In this document: positions 19,478 to 27,506 of the stretch, piece by piece
How positions within the stretch are numbered: the stretch's first letter is position 1
Layout: each line of letters opens with the position of its first letter
Origin: Balneatrix alpica DSM 16621
Lineage (GTDB): Bacteria; Pseudomonadota; Gammaproteobacteria; Pseudomonadales; Balneatricaceae
Direction: 5' to 3'
Length of the DNA: 64,000 nt
Assembly (NCBI RefSeq): GCF_000619885.1
Contig: NZ_JHUZ01000006.1
Span: 434,001 to 498,000 of the forward strand
Position numbers and translations under genes: made by a program
The notes under the pieces: model-generated
The model's database searches: none
Seen by the model: the letters and a program-made list of their open reading frames with translations, nothing else
Told to the model about the DNA's origin: nothing

Positions 19478-21223
19478 TTACATGCTTTCCGGTGCGGAAA
19501 CCCCCAGTAGCGCCAAACCATTGGCCAGTACTTGACGCACGGCCAACGCCAGGGCCAGACGGGCATCACGCAGGTTCAGGTCATCTAACAACATCCGATG
19601 GGCGTTGTAATAAGTATGGAAGTCACCCGCCAGCTCGCGCAGATAGTGGGCCAGCTGATGGGGTTCGTGATTGACGGCGGCGTTGTGCAGGGTTTCCGGA
19701 TAGCGCGCCAGCTTCTGCATCAGATCACGCTCGGCATCCTGCTCCAGCAGTTCCAGATTGGCCAGGCCGCGCTCTTGTTGCCAGGCCTGTTCCAGCTTAC
19801 CCACCAGGGTGCAGATACGGGCATGGGCATACTGAATGTAGTACACCGGGTTGTCTTTGCTTTCCGACTTGGCCAGATCCAGGTCGAAATCCATGTGTTG
19901 GTCGGCTTTGCGGGAAACGTAGAAGAAGCGGGCAGCATCATTGCCCACCTCCTCACGCAGCTCGCGCAGGGTGACGAAGGAGCCGGAGCGAGTCGACATC
20001 TGTACCCGCTCGCTGCCGCGATAGAGAATTGCGAACTGCACCAGGCGCACCAGAAGTTTGTCGGCATCCAGCCCCATGGCGGTCAGCGCAGCCTTCACTC
20101 GCGGAATGTAGCCGTGGTGATCAGCGCCCCAGACGTTGATGACGGTATCGAAGCCACGCTCAAACTTGTTCAGGTGGTAGGCGATATCCGAGGCAAAGTA
20201 GGTAGTCTGGCCGTTATCACGTTTCACGACCCGGTCTTTGTCATCGCCAAAGGCGGTGGAACGGAACCACAGGGCACCTTCTTGCTGGTAGATGTGGCCG
20301 TTTTGCTGCAGCTTCTCAATCGCGCGTTCGACATCAGCAGTTAAGGAGCGCTCAGAGAACCACTCGTCATAGTTGACACCAAAACCGGCCAGGTCATCAC
20401 GGATATCATCCAGAATGCGGTTCAGACCCAGATCAAATACCTGGCTATAGCCATCCTCACCGAGTAGTTCACGGCAGCGCTCGATCAGGGCATCAATATG
20501 CTCTTCTTTGTCGCCACCGGCGGGCTCGTCGGCGGGAATGCCAGCAAACACCGTGCTGGCGGGGTGGCGATAGGCTTCCCCTACGCTGCTTTTCAGCTCT
20601 TCGGCATAGGCCAGCACATAGTCGCCTTTATAACCGTTGCTGGGGAAGTCAAAGGACTCGCCACAGAGCGCCAGGTAGCGCAACCAGACACTGGCAGCCA
20701 GAATGTTCATCTGCCGGCCAGCATCATTGACATAGTATTCGCGCTGCACGTCATAACCGACGGCGGCTAGCAGATTGGCAATGGTGGCGCCATAGGCTGC
20801 CCCACGGCCATGGCCGACATGCAGAGGGCCGGTGGGATTGGCGGAAACAAACTCGACCTGCACCTTGTTACCGGCACCGGCCTGGCTGCGACCAAAGCTT
20901 TCCCCTTCGCTTAGTACCTTGGCAACGATGGCGCTGGTGCTGGCCTGGGACAGATAAAAGTTGATAAAGCCGGGGCCGGCGATTTCCACCTTGATCACCT
21001 GCTCATCGGTAGGCAGGGCGGCCACTAGGGCCTGGGCTAATTCACGCGGGTTGCGTCGGGCCGGTTTGGCTAACACCAGGGCAATGTTACTGGCAAAGTC
21101 GCCATGGGCTTTATCGCGGGTCGCATCAACCTGGGGTTGAACCTCCAGATCAGCGGGCAAGGTACCGGCCTGTTGCAGGCTGGTCAGGGCGGCTTGAATT
21201 AGCTTGGCAATATACTCTTTCAT
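19478..21223 (-). CDS. argS: Arginyl-tRNA synthetase
   Basis: A class I synthetase that charges tRNA-Arg. It has 581 residues. The HIGH motif is HVGH at 135-138 within [19 protein letters not shown]. The canonical KMSK is replaced by QMSTRSG, as usual in ArgS. The anticodon-binding helical C-terminus ends in [10 protein letters not shown]. It opens the minus-strand run that continues into the SPOR gene and hslVU. Confidence 0.97.
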   Translation of the reverse strand: MKEYIAKLIQAALTSLQQAGTLPADLEVQPQVDATRDKAHGDFASNIALVLAKPARRNPRELAQALVAALPTDEQVIKVEIAGPGFINFYLSQASTSAIVAKVLSEGESFGRSQAGAGNKVQVEFVSANPTGPLHVGHGRGAAYGATIANLLAAVGYDVQREYYVNDAGRQMNILAASVWLRYLALCGESFDFPSNGYKGDYVLAYAEELKSSVGEAYRHPASTVFAGIPADEPAGGDKEEHIDALIERCRELLGEDGYSQVFDLGLNRILDDIRDDLAGFGVNYDEWFSERSLTADVERAIEKLQQNGHIYQQEGALWFRSTAFGDDKDRVVKRDNGQTTYFASDIAYHLNKFERGFDTVINVWGADHHGYIPRVKAALTAMGLDADKLLVRLVQFAILYRGSERVQMSTRSGSFVTLRELREEVGNDAARFFYVSRKADQHMDFDLDLAKSESKDNPVYYIQYAHARICTLVGKLEQAWQQERGLANLELLEQDAERDLMQKLARYPETLHNAAVNHEPHQLAHYLRELAGDFHTYYNAHRMLLDDLNLRDARLALALAVRQVLANGLALLGVSAPESM

Positions 21224-21348
21224 CGCGGCTCGAAGTCGAGTTAAGGCAATCCGGCGTAGACACGGGGTAGGCCCGGCGTGTCCTTGGCTAGCTTCCCTTG
21301 AGTTGGTAAAAGTTCAGGGTGGGAACTGTCCAGTTGGACCAAAGGCGC

Positions 21349-21377
21349 ATTATCGGAGGAAAGCCAGGGCAGGGCAA
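21349..21377 (-). promoter_or_regulatory. Possible sigma70 promoter for argS
   Basis: On the minus strand TTGCCC (21377-21372) and GATAAT (21354-21349) are 17 bases apart, about 125 bases before the argS start. The -35 is a weak match and the -10 a good one. Confidence 0.35.
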
Positions 21378-21471
21378 CCCAAAGGCTGGATTTGTCGCTG
21401 ATCACCGTCGCCTGCCACATTGGTGGTGACGCTAAGCCACCCAGGCAAAGTCAGATACAGGAGAGGAATGG

Positions 21472-22227
21472 ATGGCGTGGATAACAACCTGGCTACCGCC
21501 TGCCTTGTCAGGGACGGATGTACTCTGGTTAATGTTGGCCAGTCTGCTCACCTCCGCCCTGACGGTGGCCACCGGTGTCGGCGGTGGCACGGCCCTGCTG
21601 GCGGTGATGGCGAACATCCTCCCCGTCACTGTGATTATTCCTGTCCATGGCCTGGTGCAGCTTGGCTCCAATGCTGGGCGCTTGTTGATGCTCTGGCGGC
21701 ATGTGCATTGGTCCTTAACAGGTTGGTTTGTGCTGGGTTGCTTGCTGGGCAGCGCCCTGGGTGGCCAGCTGGTGATCAGCCTGCCCCAGTCTGTGCTGCA
21801 GCTGATGCTGGGGCTGTTTATTCTGCTGCTTTGCTGGTTACCGTTGCCGCTGCAGGGAATAGGGGAGCGCTCAGGGGTATGGATGGGTGGGGTGACGGCG
21901 TTTGTCTCCATGTTTGTCGGGGCCACTGGCCCCTTTGTGCTGGCGTTACTTAAAAATGTGCTGCTTGAGCGCCATGCCTTGGTGGCCACCATGGCCGCTT
22001 TGATGAGCTGCCAGCATCTGGTCAAGGTGGGGGTGTTTATCGCCCTGGGGGTGGCCCTGCATGACTGGCTGGGATTAATCCTGCTGATGGTGATGTTGGG
22101 TGGTTGCGGCACCCTGCTTGGTAGCCTGGTGCTGCAGCGGCTTTCCAATCATCGCTTTGCCCTGATCCTGAAGGTGATGATTACCCTGTTGGCACTCCGT
22201 CTGCTTTATGCCGGCTTCAATCACTGA
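21472..22227 (+). CDS. TSUP-family (TauE/SafE) membrane transporter
   Basis: An inner-membrane protein of 251 residues with about eight hydrophobic segments. It shows the two-repeat TauE/SafE pattern: an early glycine-rich turn (ATGVGGGTALLAV) and a second one in the FVGATGPFVLALL segment. Members export sulphite, sulphoacetate or other small anions, and the substrate cannot be told here. It stands alone between divergent argS and convergent priA. Confidence 0.82.
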   Translation: MAWITTWLPPALSGTDVLWLMLASLLTSALTVATGVGGGTALLAVMANILPVTVIIPVHGLVQLGSNAGRLLMLWRHVHWSLTGWFVLGCLLGSALGGQLVISLPQSVLQLMLGLFILLLCWLPLPLQGIGERSGVWMGGVTAFVSMFVGATGPFVLALLKNVLLERHALVATMAALMSCQHLVKVGVFIALGVALHDWLGLILLMVMLGGCGTLLGSLVLQRLSNHRFALILKVMITLLALRLLYAGFNH

Positions 22228-22293
22228 TGGCCAGCAAGGTGAAATGAGTACCCGTATCACTCTTACTACTCTATTGGCAGAGCTGCTTTATTA

Positions 22294-22348
22294 CCTGCTT
22301 AGAGCAGGACTCATGAGTGCTTTGTGCTAGCGAGGGCTGTATCGCTAG
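22294..22348. repeat. Cluster of three short palindromes between the TSUP gene and priA
   Basis: CCTGCT-TAG-AGCAGG (22294-22308), the perfect palindrome ACTCATGAGT (22309-22318) and CTAGCGA/TCGCTAG (22327-22333 with 22342-22348) follow one another within 55 bases of a convergent gap. None has a T run. The function is unknown. It could be a structured transcript end. Confidence 0.45.
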
Positions 22349-22419
22349 TGAGCAGGAGGTTAGCCGTAGAATCACTAGCATTGATGGCCGATCACTATTT
22401 AGATAAGAGGCCGATGACG

Positions 22420-24603
22420 TTAAAACGTATCCGCCGGATCAATATCCACTGACCAGCGCAGATCATGGGGGAGCTTGCTTTGTTCGAGTCGGCTGATCAG
22501 TTCTTGTAGGTACTGATGCAGGGGGCGTCGTTCCTGGCTGCTGAGGTGAATCAGGGCGCGATAACGACCGTGACGCTTCTCCATGGCGGCGGGCATCACG
22601 GCACTGAGTTGAATGCCGGCTGGGGTGGGCCACTGCTGTTGCAGTTGTTGCAGCCAGTCCAGCGCGAGGCCAGGGCGAGGGTGGTCGGCGCGGATCAGGG
22701 CCAGGTGCTGCCAAGGGGGGAGTTGTACGTGCTGACGTTCGGCCAGTTCGGCTGCGGCAAAGGCGGCATAACCTTGCTGGCAGAGGAGTTGCAGCATGGG
22801 GTGATCGGCATGTTCACTCTGGATCAGAACTTCACCCGCCAGTTCTGCCCGCCCTGCGCGGCCAGCCACCTGGATTAAGAGCTGAGCCATCCGTTCCATG
22901 CCACGGAAGTCAGCGCTGAACAAACCCTGATCGGCATCGAGGATGGCGACCAGAGTGACATGGGGAAAGTGGTGGCCTTTGGCCAGCATCTGGGTGCCGA
23001 TCAGGATGCAGGGCTCGCCCTGGTGTACGGGGGCAAGCAACTTTTCCAGCCCCTGGCGCTGGCGGGTGCTGTCACGGTCGATACGAATCACCGGTACGTC
23101 AGGAAACAGTTGCTGCAGGCTTTCTTCGCTGCGCTCGGTGCCCTGACCAACCGGAGTCAGTTGCTGGCCATGGCATTGTGGACACCGCAGGGGGATAGGT
23201 TGTTGGTATTCACAGTGGTGGCACAGTAAGCGGCGGCTGCCTTTATGCAGGGTCATGCGGGCATCGCAATGATCACACTGGGCCAGCCAGCCGCAATCGG
23301 GGCAATGCAGGCTGGGGGCAAAGCCGCGCCGATTAAGGAAAATCAGGACCTGTTGGCCAAGCTTGAGGTGGTTTTGGATGCTGGCCAGCAGGGGGGCACT
23401 CATGCCCTCATGCAGCGCCTGCTGTCGAATGCTCAGGCAGCGCAGTGGCGGTGGACTGGCATTGCCGGCGCGCTGCTTGAGTTGCAGGTGGGCAAAGCGT
23501 CCCTGGCTGACGTTATGCAGGCTCTCCAGCGAGGGAGTGGCGGAGCCAAGAATGACGGGAATATTGAGCCGCTTGGCCCTGACCAAGGCCAGGTCGCGGG
23601 CATGGTAGCGAAAGCCTTCCTGTTGTTTGAAGGAGGTGTCGTGTTCTTCGTCAATAATGATCATGCCCAGTTTGGGCAGGGGGGTGAGTAAGGCCGAGCG
23701 CGTGCCAATCAGGATGGGGGTGAGGCCATGCTTGGCCTGTAGCCAGGCTTGCAGACGCTCCTGGTCGGAGAGCCCGGAGTGCATGATGGCAATGGGCAGG
23801 TTAAAGCGGTGTTTGAAGCGGCGCAGGGTTTGCGGGGTCAGGCCGATTTCAGGCACCAATACCAGCACCTGTTTGCCCTGGCGCAGCACTTCGCTCATCA
23901 CCTGTAGGTAGACCTCGGTTTTGCCGCTGCCGGTGATGCCTTCCAGCAGCCAGCATTGGTACTGCTCAAGTTCGGCGCAGATAGCGCTTTTGGCGGCCTG
24001 TTGGTCGGCATTGAGGCTGAGGGGGACTTCATGCAGCAATTCCCCCTGCTGTTGATAGTGGGGGCGCTTCTCCCGTTCAAAGGATTCAATCAGCTCCCGG
24101 TTTTGTAGTGCTTTGAGGGTGGCGGGGGAGTATTCCAGGGTTTTCAGTGCTTCCTGGCTCAGGCCCTGTGGGCAGCGCTGCAGCTCTTGCAACAGTTCCC
24201 GTTGGCGGGCGCCTCTAAGATCGTTGGGATGAAAGTTTTGCCCTTGACTGGTCAGGCGCCAGAGGGTCTGGCGTGGGAAACTGGCGGGTTGACCCTGGCG
24301 CAGGGGGATGGGCAGCGCCTGCTGTAGTACCTCCCCCAGGGGATGTAAGTAGTACTGGCTGGCCCAGTGCAGCAGGCTGAGCAGCTCTGCATCCAGCACG
24401 GGCTCCTCGTCCAGTACAGCCTGAATGGCACGTAATTTGGATTGGGGGAAGTCGGACTGCTCTTTGTGTGCGGTCACCACACCTATCATTTGGCGGGCGC
24501 CGAAGGGAACCCGTACCCGCATCCCTACCTGTACCTGATGCTCCCCGGCCAGATAGTCAAAGGTACGATACAGCGGAACGGCGAGGGCGACTTCTACAAT
24601 CAC
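22420..24603 (-). CDS. priA: Primosomal helicase PriA
   Basis: A 3'-5' DNA helicase that restarts stalled replication forks. I chose the GTG at 24603, giving 727 residues starting MIVEVALAVPLYRTFDY, which matches the known N-terminus. The longer frame to 24729 runs over the rpmE promoter. Walker A is EGITGSGKTEVY, the Walker B box is IIDEEHDTSFKQ, and eight zinc-binding cysteines run from CPDCGWLAQCDHC to CPQCHG. It is divergent from rpmE. Confidence 0.96.
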   Translation of the reverse strand: MIVEVALAVPLYRTFDYLAGEHQVQVGMRVRVPFGARQMIGVVTAHKEQSDFPQSKLRAIQAVLDEEPVLDAELLSLLHWASQYYLHPLGEVLQQALPIPLRQGQPASFPRQTLWRLTSQGQNFHPNDLRGARQRELLQELQRCPQGLSQEALKTLEYSPATLKALQNRELIESFEREKRPHYQQQGELLHEVPLSLNADQQAAKSAICAELEQYQCWLLEGITGSGKTEVYLQVMSEVLRQGKQVLVLVPEIGLTPQTLRRFKHRFNLPIAIMHSGLSDQERLQAWLQAKHGLTPILIGTRSALLTPLPKLGMIIIDEEHDTSFKQQEGFRYHARDLALVRAKRLNIPVILGSATPSLESLHNVSQGRFAHLQLKQRAGNASPPPLRCLSIRQQALHEGMSAPLLASIQNHLKLGQQVLIFLNRRGFAPSLHCPDCGWLAQCDHCDARMTLHKGSRRLLCHHCEYQQPIPLRCPQCHGQQLTPVGQGTERSEESLQQLFPDVPVIRIDRDSTRQRQGLEKLLAPVHQGEPCILIGTQMLAKGHHFPHVTLVAILDADQGLFSADFRGMERMAQLLIQVAGRAGRAELAGEVLIQSEHADHPMLQLLCQQGYAAFAAAELAERQHVQLPPWQHLALIRADHPRPGLALDWLQQLQQQWPTPAGIQLSAVMPAAMEKRHGRYRALIHLSSQERRPLHQYLQELISRLEQSKLPHDLRWSVDIDPADTF

Positions 24604-24628
24604 GGCGAATCTCAAAGCTGTACAAGGA

Positions 24629-24657
24629 TTGTTCTGGCCGCAGGGCTTTGCTAGAAT
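24629..24657 (+). promoter_or_regulatory. rpmE: Likely sigma70 promoter of rpmE
   Basis: TTGTTC (24629-24634) and TAGAAT (24652-24657) are 17 bases apart. Transcription would start near 24664, leaving a leader of about 175 bases before the rpmE start at 24841. Confidence 0.6.
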
Positions 24658-24663
24658 GCCCGC

Positions 24664-24840
24664 CTCGTAATTTTTGCCTGGTACGTTGTGGCATTGCGTA
24701 CGCGCAGTGACCAGTGGGGCCTTAAGCAAGGTGACGAACAGACAGCGAACCGGTGCAACCGCAAGTAAGATCTATCAGTGCGGTGCCCGACCCCAGTGCG
24801 GCTTTCGGGTAGCGGCACACTAACATATGAGGCTATGGTC
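24664..24840 (+). promoter_or_regulatory. Long 5' leader of rpmE, candidate L31 autoregulatory RNA
   Basis: A leader this long is unusual for a 72-residue protein. Just before the ribosome site it can form an imperfect hairpin: GTGC (24778-24781) with GCAC (24815-24818), and CCCGA (24786-24790) with TCGGG (24805-24809). Ribosomal-protein leaders, including L31 types, are known in bacteria. Whether this one matches a known family was not tested. Confidence 0.4.
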
Positions 24841-25059
24841 ATGAAACAGGGTATTCACCCCAAATATACTGAAGTAAAAGTTAACTGCTCTTGCGGTAAC
24901 GTAATCAACACTCGCTCTACTCTGGGCAAAGATTTCCACGTTGACGTGTGCGGCGCTTGCCACCCCTTCTACACCGGTAAGCAGAAGGTGCTGGATGCAG
25001 GTGGTCGTATCGATCGCTTCAACAAGCGTTTCGGCGCGATGGGTGGTCGCAAGGCGTAA
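24841..25059 (+). CDS. rpmE: 50S ribosomal protein L31 (zinc-binding type)
   Basis: A ribosomal large-subunit protein of 72 residues. I chose ATG 24841 because TGAGG at 24828-24832 is eight bases upstream, and the in-frame ATG at 24835 is too close. MKQGIHPKY matches the family. Cys16, Cys18, Cys37 and Cys40 (CSCG, CGACH) are the zinc ligands, so this is the C+ form. The ending [13 protein letters not shown] is typical. A strong terminator follows at 25077. Confidence 0.97.
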   Translation: MKQGIHPKYTEVKVNCSCGNVINTRSTLGKDFHVDVCGACHPFYTGKQKVLDAGGRIDRFNKRFGAMGGRKA

Positions 25060-25076
25060 TCGTCTGCGTCACAGGC

Positions 25077-25100
25077 AAAAGGCACCTTCGGGTGCCTTTT
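25077..25100 (+). terminator. Intrinsic terminator of rpmE
   Basis: AAAAGGCACC (25077-25086), a TTCG loop and GGTGCCTTTT (25091-25100) form a perfect stem with U tail. Confidence 0.9.
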
Positions 25101-25189
25101 GTGTTTCTGGTCGATTGTTTTTTGTTCACTCGCCTTCAACGCATCCTTGACTACACTTGCTGGCATCGAAACGCCAGGGAGTGAGGCAG

Positions 25190-25927
25190 ATGCGCGATCG
25201 AATAGGCTTAGCTGCTTGGCTAGCCATCACCCTTTATGCCAACTTTGCCTGGGCTAATTGTCAGCCGAGTGCTGTCAGTCAAACAGTGAGTCATGCGGTT
25301 GCCTTGGATGGTGACAGTCTCAGGTTGGCCGACGGTAGCCAGGTGCGTCTGTTAGGGGTGAATACCCCTGAGCGGGGGCAGCCTCTGGCAGCAGAAGCGT
25401 TGGCCGCTACCCAATCCTTTATTCGTCATAGCCGCTTTTTATTGTTGGAGGTGGGGCAGGAGTCCCATGATCGCTATGGTCGGCAGCTGGCGATGGTGTT
25501 CGATGATCAGGGGCAAAGCCTGAGTGCTTTGTTGTTGGAGCAAGGCTTAGGTTGGCATGTCGCTATTGCCCCTAACTTGGCCTGGGTGGCGTGTTTACGC
25601 CCCCATGAACAGGCGGCTAAACAGCGTAGGCTGGGCGTATGGCTGCGTTATCCTGCTCAGCGTGTCAGTGCTTTAGCGCCAGGGGTATCGGGTTTTCAGC
25701 GTCTGCAAGGCAAGGTAACGGCAGTGGAGGTGCGCGCTGATGCACTGTTGCTGAGTCTGGATACTCTGGTGGAGTTGTATTTAACCGATCCGCTGGGAGT
25801 GCAGCAGGGGCAGGCGTGGCTGGGCAAGCAGGTGGAGGTGAGGGGCTGGTTGGTTTGGCGCGGGAGTGCGACGCGTACGCGTTGGCGCATGCAGTTAAGC
25901 AGCCTGGCGATGCTGGAGTCGCATTAG
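25190..25927 (+). CDS. Secreted thermonuclease-like (SNase) protein
   Basis: A staphylococcal-nuclease-fold protein of 245 residues. I chose ATG 25190, with AGGGAGTGAGG just before it. A signal peptide ends near AWA (residues about 20-22, LAITLYANFAWA). Catalytic residues are present as VRLLGVNTPERG (Arg, Glu) and SHDRYGRQLA (Arg). The last about 90 residues form a separate, OB-like extra domain without recognisable motifs. Members cut DNA or RNA with Ca2+. A homologue sits in the same place next to rpmE in Pseudomonas. Confidence 0.85.
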   Translation: MRDRIGLAAWLAITLYANFAWANCQPSAVSQTVSHAVALDGDSLRLADGSQVRLLGVNTPERGQPLAAEALAATQSFIRHSRFLLLEVGQESHDRYGRQLAMVFDDQGQSLSALLLEQGLGWHVAIAPNLAWVACLRPHEQAAKQRRLGVWLRYPAQRVSALAPGVSGFQRLQGKVTAVEVRADALLLSLDTLVELYLTDPLGVQQGQAWLGKQVEVRGWLVWRGSATRTRWRMQLSSLAMLESH

Positions 25928-26137
25928 CTGTCATGTGCAGGTCGTCCGGCTGGTTTATAAGGGGTGATCCGTTGAAGATTTACCTAGCGGCTGTTGCATT
26001 TATGACTTTTTTGCAGAGTTGGCAGGGTTTTTCTTGAGTTTTGCTCAAATTAGCTATTTTCCCGCATTGGCCTAGCCTTATCTTTGCATTAAGATTTTTC
26101 GTCCGACTTTAGTTAAAAACGCATCGGAATCGCGAAC

Positions 26138-27403
26138 ATGTCTGACCTGAAACAAGCTGCATTGGAATACCATGCTCTGCCCCGACCCGGCAAACTGAGC
26201 ATTGAAGTCACCAAGCCCACCGCTACCGCACGTGACCTGTCCCTGGCTTACAGCCCAGGTGTGGCGGAGCCGGTGCGTGAAATCGCCAAGGATGCCGATA
26301 ACGCTTACCGCTATACCGGTAAGGGTAACCTGGTTGCGGTGATTTCTGACGGTACCGCCATCCTGGGTTTGGGTAACCTGGGCCCACTGGCCAGTAAGCC
26401 GGTGATGGAAGGCAAGAGCCTGCTGTTCAAGCGCTTTGCCGGTATCGATAGTGTGGATATCGAGGTGAATTCAGAGAGCCCTCAGGCGTTTATTGATACG
26501 GTTGCCCGTATTGCCGATACCTGGGGTGGGATTAATCTGGAAGATATCAAAGCCCCTGAATGTTTTGAAATTGAGCGCACCCTGATCGAGAAGTGCAATA
26601 TCCCGGTTTTCCATGATGACCAGCACGGTACCGCGATTGTGACGGCAGCTGGCCTGATCAATGCGCTGGAGCTGCAGGGTAAGGCCATCGAAGACGCAGT
26701 GATTGTCTGCCTGGGGGCAGGTGCAGCGGCGGTTGCCTGTATGAAGTTGCTGGTGAGCTGTGGTGCCAGTCTGGAAAACATCTACATGCTGGACCGTCAG
26801 GGGGTGATTCACAGCGAGCGTGATGACCTGAACCAGTACAAGGCGATGTTTGCCAATAAAACCGACAAGCATAGCCTGGATGATGCAATCACTGGCGCGG
26901 ATGTGTTTATCGGTCTGTCAGGACCAGATTTGCTGACTGCCGAGCAGTTAAAGCGGATGGCGGCCAAGCCGGTTATTTTTGCCTGCTCTAACCCCGATCC
27001 TGAAATCAGCCCGGCGCTGGCGCATGCCACCCGTGACGATCTGATCATGGCTACTGGCCGTTCTGACTACCCCAACCAGGTTAATAACGTATTGGGCTTC
27101 CCCTTTATTTTCCGTGGTGCATTGGACGTGCGTGCCAGCCGTATCAATGAGGAAATGAAGGTGGCTGCGGTCAATGCACTGAAAGACTTGGCGAAAGAGC
27201 CGGTGCCTGCCGATGTATTGAAAGCCTATGGTAAGGATGCGCTGGAGTTTGGGCCTGAGTACATTCTGCCTAAGCCGATGGATGCGCGTCTGCTGGGGGC
27301 GATCTCCTCTGCTGTTGCCAAAGCTGCGGTTGACTCCGGTGTGGCTCGTTTGCCCTATCCTGCGCACTATCCGTTGAACTCGATGGATGATATTCGCTAT
27401 TAA
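26138..27403 (+). CDS. Malic enzyme (oxaloacetate-decarboxylating malate dehydrogenase), short form
   Basis: Decarboxylates malate to pyruvate with NAD(P). It has 421 residues and lacks the phosphotransacetylase-like C-terminal half found in E. coli MaeB. Malate and metal-binding motifs are SPGVAEPV, AVISDGTAILGLGNLG, NLEDIKAPECFEIE and FHDDQHGTA, and the nucleotide-binding turn is LGAGAAAVAC. Cofactor preference cannot be read safely. A 210-base gap upstream contains AT-rich promoter-like sequence but nothing decisive. A bidirectional terminator follows. Confidence 0.95.
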   Translation: MSDLKQAALEYHALPRPGKLSIEVTKPTATARDLSLAYSPGVAEPVREIAKDADNAYRYTGKGNLVAVISDGTAILGLGNLGPLASKPVMEGKSLLFKRFAGIDSVDIEVNSESPQAFIDTVARIADTWGGINLEDIKAPECFEIERTLIEKCNIPVFHDDQHGTAIVTAAGLINALELQGKAIEDAVIVCLGAGAAAVACMKLLVSCGASLENIYMLDRQGVIHSERDDLNQYKAMFANKTDKHSLDDAITGADVFIGLSGPDLLTAEQLKRMAAKPVIFACSNPDPEISPALAHATRDDLIMATGRSDYPNQVNNVLGFPFIFRGALDVRASRINEEMKVAAVNALKDLAKEPVPADVLKAYGKDALEFGPEYILPKPMDARLLGAISSAVAKAAVDSGVARLPYPAHYPLNSMDDIRY

Positions 27404-27420
27404 GTTTAGCGAGCGCGACA

Positions 27421-27452
27421 AGCATAAAGGCCACGGATGTGGCCTTTATGCT
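27421..27452. terminator. Bidirectional terminator between the malic enzyme gene and ponA
   Basis: Perfect 14-base arms AGCATAAAGGCCAC (27421-27434) and GTGGCCTTTATGCT (27439-27452) around GGAT, between two converging genes. Confidence 0.8.
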
Positions 27453-27506
27453 ATCTGGATATAGTGAATGCTGGACTAGGTGGACCAGCTTAGAAAGTGG
27501 AATGGC

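Noticed and set aside
24604-24729. N-terminal extension of PriA
   Set aside because: It overlaps the rpmE promoter and does not match PriA N-termini.
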